A program made the translations under genes and the position numbers. Positions 59,239-64,000 of a DNA stretch of 64,000 bases are shown here, one piece after another. Under the pieces are notes generated by a model, which did no database searches, had not been told where the DNA came from, and was given only the letters and a program-made list of their open reading frames with translations. Within the stretch, counting starts at the first letter, position 1, and each line of letters opens with the position of its first letter. Source of the DNA: Botryotinia globosa (taxonomy: Eukaryota > Ascomycota > Leotiomycetes > Helotiales > Sclerotiniaceae); contig RCSZ01000011.1 in the NCBI GenBank assembly GCA_014898425.1, forward strand, positions 1-64,000, read 5' to 3'.

Positions 59239-62200
59239 TGTTGTTGAGTTCCGAGAAATCCTGGTCGTATTTATATTAATTATTAATTATTGCTAGAAGT
59301 GGATGTCGAGTGTATCTTGAAGTGTTGCTTGCCCAACGAATGATTACGTAATCACGTAACCACATAAAAGAATAACAGTCAAAATGAGTTGGTGGTTGTT
59401 GTAATAAGACATAACAATCCTGTCCTAGACCCTATCAGATTCAAAAATCTTGTACCATTCCTGCTGTTGTTAGGGCAGTGAAGCAGCTCTTTCTTCCTTG
59501 ATTGGCCTTTGTTGCCTTTGAGTTCCCTTTCTCTAACTCCCTGATGCTTCTGATTTGGAAAGAGCAATCGAGATTCAAAGCTACAAAAACTGGATTCTCA
59601 AGATTTTTCTCACTTAGAGCTGATATAGAAAACCTCGTTGTTCATTTTGTTGGTGGGATATGTACTTTTATCATTGGGGCATGAGGATACACGCATAGTT
59701 TAAGAGCTCTTATATCTGGCAGTGGGGACTTGCAGAGGAATTGTGAAATGCACATCGATCAAACGTCTGTTGAATCCAGAATCTGAAGACTTAGATTGAT
59801 TATTCACAGATACAAATCGATAGGTTCCTACACAGTAATAGCTGGTTACTGTCATTATTCTATTACAAAATCTAATTGAAAGAGCAGAAGTTTTCAGAAA
59901 GCATGTACACTCGAACTTGACGGTGAGTACCACCTGAAGCCAATGATTTCTCGGCTTGTGACGGTCCTCCACTTTTCAATACCTATTGAGAGAGTGTACA
60001 CCCCCTCTGAAATGGCTTCTTTAAAGTTTCAGGATCCTCATCATCATTTTTAGCAACTTCTGGATCAATCGCAACAACCTTAATGCCCCAGCTCTACTAG
60101 CTCTGGATTTTGCCACCTTTCTAGGGGGCATTCAAGTGTTCCTTCTGGACAATTTTCTGATAGCAGAGACTGAAAATCGTTAGTATAAGTTCATTGTTTG
60201 ATTTCATCTGATAGTTTTGACCAAACTTACATGTAGTGAGTGTTCCGACGAACGCAAGCCAGTGTGACCATCCAATTGCCATCAACATCGATATTCTTTA
60301 CGGAAATAAACAAATCTTATGAAAATCAGATTTTATGTACCATGTCTATCACAAGCCTGGCATGCTCTTGGTTTTCCTATCTTGATGGGAGCCTCCCTGA
60401 GTTAGGTGAATCTTCAGACAGAAGTTTTCCCTCAATGACCCTCTTCTACAAATTGGTGATTCGGGCATACTTTACTGGTCAGTTAGTTTTGATTCCTATG
60501 TTCGATCAGAGGACTCACTCTTGGCTTTGATCCCTTGAAAGGAACCTCCAATGGCCTCCCTAGCAGCACCAATGTACAAATTAACCACTAGAATTAATTT
60601 GATCTCAACCATATGAAGAAGAAAACAGGGCCGAGGAGAAAAGCGTTACCAAGAATTGAAGAGATTCTCTCGGAAATCGTATGTGAATAGATAACCAACT
60701 GGAAATCTTTATTCTTTTCGATGTCTGATAGAATCTCTTCAATTCTTGGTAACGTTTTTCTCCTCGGCTTTCTCTTCTTCTTGGCATAGTTCAGATCAAG
60801 TCAGGTTGTCGAGCTCGAATGTCAACGACCGACAGCGGCGGAACTTAGTTGAGATCAAGAGATGCCTGCATTATTCCACGTTAATGATCAACATACTCCG
60901 AACATGCACGGTGCTTCGGAGTATTGCCCATACCTCGGGGTCAGCTGTTACAAAAGTACCACGTCGGTAGGTAGACTGAGTAATGGGAAGATAAGCCGAC
61001 GTATAGGTTCCTGATTTCTCGCACGCTTTGTTGTGGCTTATACTCCGCCACAGGGCTTATTGATCCAAATACCGCGCGGGCCCAGGAATTGATGGTCGAG
61101 ACTTGGTCTAGCGAGTTCCAATCAATAGATAGGCCAAGTTCTCGGCTCTTGGACTGGTCACTATTCCTGCAGGATAAGTTAGCTACCACGTACAATCAGT
61201 ACAAGAGAAAGAATAAATACCTCAGAAGAGCTTGTTGATGGTACTGATGCCCGATACTCGACAGCCGCGGCTCTTGTTGAAGGTGGTGCGAAGGTGAGGG
61301 GACGACACCCCTACAGCCTTCAGCAACGCACCTGGCACCTTCTCGGGACAATCATGTTATCTTTTTGACTCGCTCAGCACTTCACGAGAAATCAAAGTCC
61401 TCTTGTAATCGAAGAATGCTTTGGCTTTTGCTTGTGTGGATATCATGTTCTGCGTTGCAACACGTTAGCATCATTGTAATCGTAAATGCCTGTTGTATAA
61501 GGACTCGGTCTTTGATCATATGTTCTCTTGGAAGGGATTGTCCTTTATCAACATGGGAAATCAAATAATCGACAACGCTCATGTCTAATATTCCTGCAAT
61601 TTCGATGAAAATCGATGGACCAGAGAGAAGAAGACAACAATGACCAAGGATTTGGACAGTTTAAGAGGAAAGCTGTTCATAAAGTATTCCTCTTTCATCT
61701 ACATCATTGGTGTACTGTTGTGAATGGTTGGTTGCATTTTGATATGCAACTTGTAAGACATTCAATCTATGAAGATTGTTGAGATATTCCTAAATACTTT
61801 CGAAAAGATAGTAAGAGATTCTCAACTTACCAGAACAAATCAACACCTTACAAGATAAATGCAGTTGGTAGAGTATGCAGCAAAAAAGTTGAAATTGGAA
61901 GAATGAATTTTAGTAGCAAGAAGCAAATGGAAGTTTCAAGAGGTTATATTCAAAGAAAATATCAAGATTGTGTGAGAAAAATCCAAGAGGGCAGAAGGAG
62001 ACTCGGCTATTCTGCCCAAGAAAATCTTCTTGACTGTTTATGGTCAATGAAACTCGGGCCGAACTGGCCCGGCTGTGTACAATATTGGTATTAAACAAGT
62101 TTGCCAGGCCTCCTGTCCTCACTTCATCAAACAGTGATATATTACAAGGTCAAATGAATGTGGAATAAATTATACTATTTTTTACGTTCAATCCTGTGAG

Positions 62201-64000
62201 CCATCTGTGTATGTGTTTAAAAAGGTCTTCCCTTTCATGAACCCTGATAATTCGCTGATCTGCCTGTGTTATACACTTCAAGACTGTCAAGCTATAAATG
62301 TGATGATTTTTAGTTCTTCTTGAGCTTCTTGGCCAGGTAGATAATGATCCAAAATACTTCGTGTTTCCAAGAGGCCTTGAGAGAATCCAGTGAAGTCTTA
62401 ATACTAATCCGAGCCAAAGGTAAAATAGCTGGCTGTTCATGGAATATCAAGAGGTATGGGCCCCTCTCATGTTATGGTATATAGTTCTAACTTTACCGCT
62501 ATTGTTCAGAAAACGAAGCACCCACTATTGCTTTTGATCTCCCATTCCTGTGCCTTCAACAAGCTTAAACATCTCCCAAATTGTCCCACAATACTTATTG
62601 AAGGATGGATGTATCTTTGAGTCTGCACTTGGAGAAAAGAGTCACTTTGGACCAGTTGCGAAGTCTCTTATTTTGACTTGAAAGAAATATACAAAAAGCT
62701 TCAGATCCTAAATTCGTGCTGTCCGCGAGGCCGGCCCTAACCAGCGAGGGAGCTTGACAGACTCCGCGAATTGATGAGAAATACTAAACTTAACGGAACT
62801 GCTGCATCTAGTCCTATGCAATTATAGTTCTGATATGTGGTCGGAATAAGTTTGGTAGCATACGAAGCTTCCGTGAACGTGGAGTTATGAATCTGAACAA
62901 GTCGTGACTCAAAATAACTCTGCATAAATGGATCCCTGAGGAAGATGAGGGCATTTGGATTGAACCTAGAATCAACAAAGAAGACTCGCCGTCCTCGGCC
63001 AATCATTCTACTTCAGATATGACACTGCAAGCATCCATAGAGAGAATTGGGATGATCAGAATTTCAGATATACTACAGGAGCCTGAGTGGCTCTGTGACT
63101 TCACCAAAGTCTTTAGACTATGATAGCAAGAGATGATAGATATCAGTGATTTTGAAGAAGAAAAAATCCCCCAGGGGTGGTGAGCTTATCGTTTAAATGT
63201 GGTGAGTTGGTTACAACGCCGCGAGATTTGACATATAGCCAGTCTTTTCCTCAGCATCATGGCATCGGAGAACTCCAAGCCTCTTGTACTTGATCTTGTT
63301 TTTTCCTTCGATACAAAGAGTCCTCAGTACCCTTTTCGCGATTCTCATCAAGTGTGAGTTTCGATCCAACAACCAACAAGGATAATCAGTAGCTCTCAAC
63401 CTCAGCCTTGGTCTATTACAACCATTTACCGCATACTACCGTTTATGATGCGTCGCGGGCTTTTTACAACATTCAAATCTCGTCATACCACACACTTTCT
63501 ATGGGGAGATTAGGTTTCAACAAATGTAACGAGCAAAATCTGTGAGACGAACAGGGAAAAATCGAAGTGGAATCATCATCATCACATAGAACTTTCTACC
63601 AAGCTGGACTCCATGTGATTATAAATGAATGAAATCAATGTTTCGTTGAGTTCTAAAGAAAGTTCACAGAATCTTCAAGGCTGCATCATACGGCAAATTT
63701 TGGATCCTTGAAAATAGGAGACACCGGAAGCACTTGATATAATAGTTTGGGGTGATAGAAATCCCCTTAGTACCTGAGCTGCAAGAAGGGCACATCTCAA
63801 AGAGCTGATTAATTGGGGATCCATCACGGCGTCATGAAAGATTGCACCAAACAATCGTCATAAGAGAACACGCTTGAGATTGATGAAACTTTTAGACAAT
63901 TTAGCCACTCATTGACGCCGTTTATCATGCAGAACCATTATGTTTTTCTGTGCGTAGACGGCTTGTAGAACATTTCGGGTTTTGCGTGGCTCTTTCGTTT
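59239..64000. other. 4.7-kb region without recognisable intact genes
   Basis: Both strands carry only ORFs under about 100 codons (for example 60240-60530 plus, 62150-62440 minus, 62737-63006 minus) and none shows a domain I know. Part of 61.0-61.3 kb has an open plus-strand frame without a start and could be a gene remnant. A long hairpin lies at 60630-60768. Confidence 0.4.
60630..60768. repeat. 39-bp inverted repeat (hairpin), one mismatch
   Basis: The left arm 60630-60668 and right arm 60730-60768 are reverse complements with a single G/A difference (GAAAAGCGTTACC against GAAAAACGTTACC). The loop is 61 bp. Beyond the arms the outer flanks GAAGAAGAAAAC and TTTCTCTTCTTC also pair loosely. 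No target duplication recognised. Confidence 0.85.

Noticed and set aside
60900..60940. Short ATACTCCGA...TCGGAGTAT inverted repeat as a terminator
   Set aside because: Rho-independent terminators do not apply to fungal nuclear genes, and no transcript ends here.

Overview
The window looks like a filamentous ascomycete genome, most likely a Leotiomycete of the Botrytis/Sclerotinia type. This is an inference from gene content (cutinase, secreted galactose oxidase, DyP peroxidase, 2EXR and F-box-like families), many 45-130 bp GT-AG introns, and AT-rich blocks that look degraded by mutation. No search was run. Exon joins were worked out by hand from splice motifs, reading phase and family motifs.

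Left part (1-26 kb): a membrane-anchored histidine-phosphatase-like protein without catalytic residues (+), an F-box-like gene (+), a secreted App1-type phosphatidate phosphatase (+), a 5'-truncated glutaminase A relic (-), a cutinase (-), the RNA polymerase II assembly/import factor Rtp1/TANGO6 (-), a 2EXR-domain gene (-), a 14-bp minisatellite of about 33 copies, a second, intracellular App1 phosphatase (-), and a 7-exon DyP peroxidase (-).

Middle part (26-39 kb) is a secretome and repeat island. It holds a galactose oxidase with an intact copper/radical site, then small secreted Cys-containing proteins (one intact gene with a truncated and a degraded relative, plus two more intact genes). 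These run into AT-rich DNA containing an 820-bp fold-back element, a secreted nitrilase pseudogene split by an insertion with a 5-bp target duplication, and a 467-bp hAT-like miniature element with 18-bp terminal inverted repeats and an 8-bp target duplication.

Right part (39-64 kb): a RING-H2 gene (+), a paralogue of the 5.4-kb F-box-like gene carrying an in-frame stop and a GC-AG intron (+), a DHA2-type MFS transporter (-), another RING protein (+), a tail-anchored cytochrome b5 (-), F-actin capping protein alpha (-), an RBR-type E3 whose second-intron donor appears mutated (+), a one-TM protein of unknown function (-), and an AT-hook/C2H2 protein (-). The last 4.7 kb has no recognisable intact gene but contains a long near-perfect hairpin.

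Housekeeping genes (Rtp1, capping protein, cytochrome b5) are interspersed with secreted and decaying genes. The most distinctive signal is the 30-39 kb island: expanding and decaying secreted-protein genes next to inverted-repeat elements.
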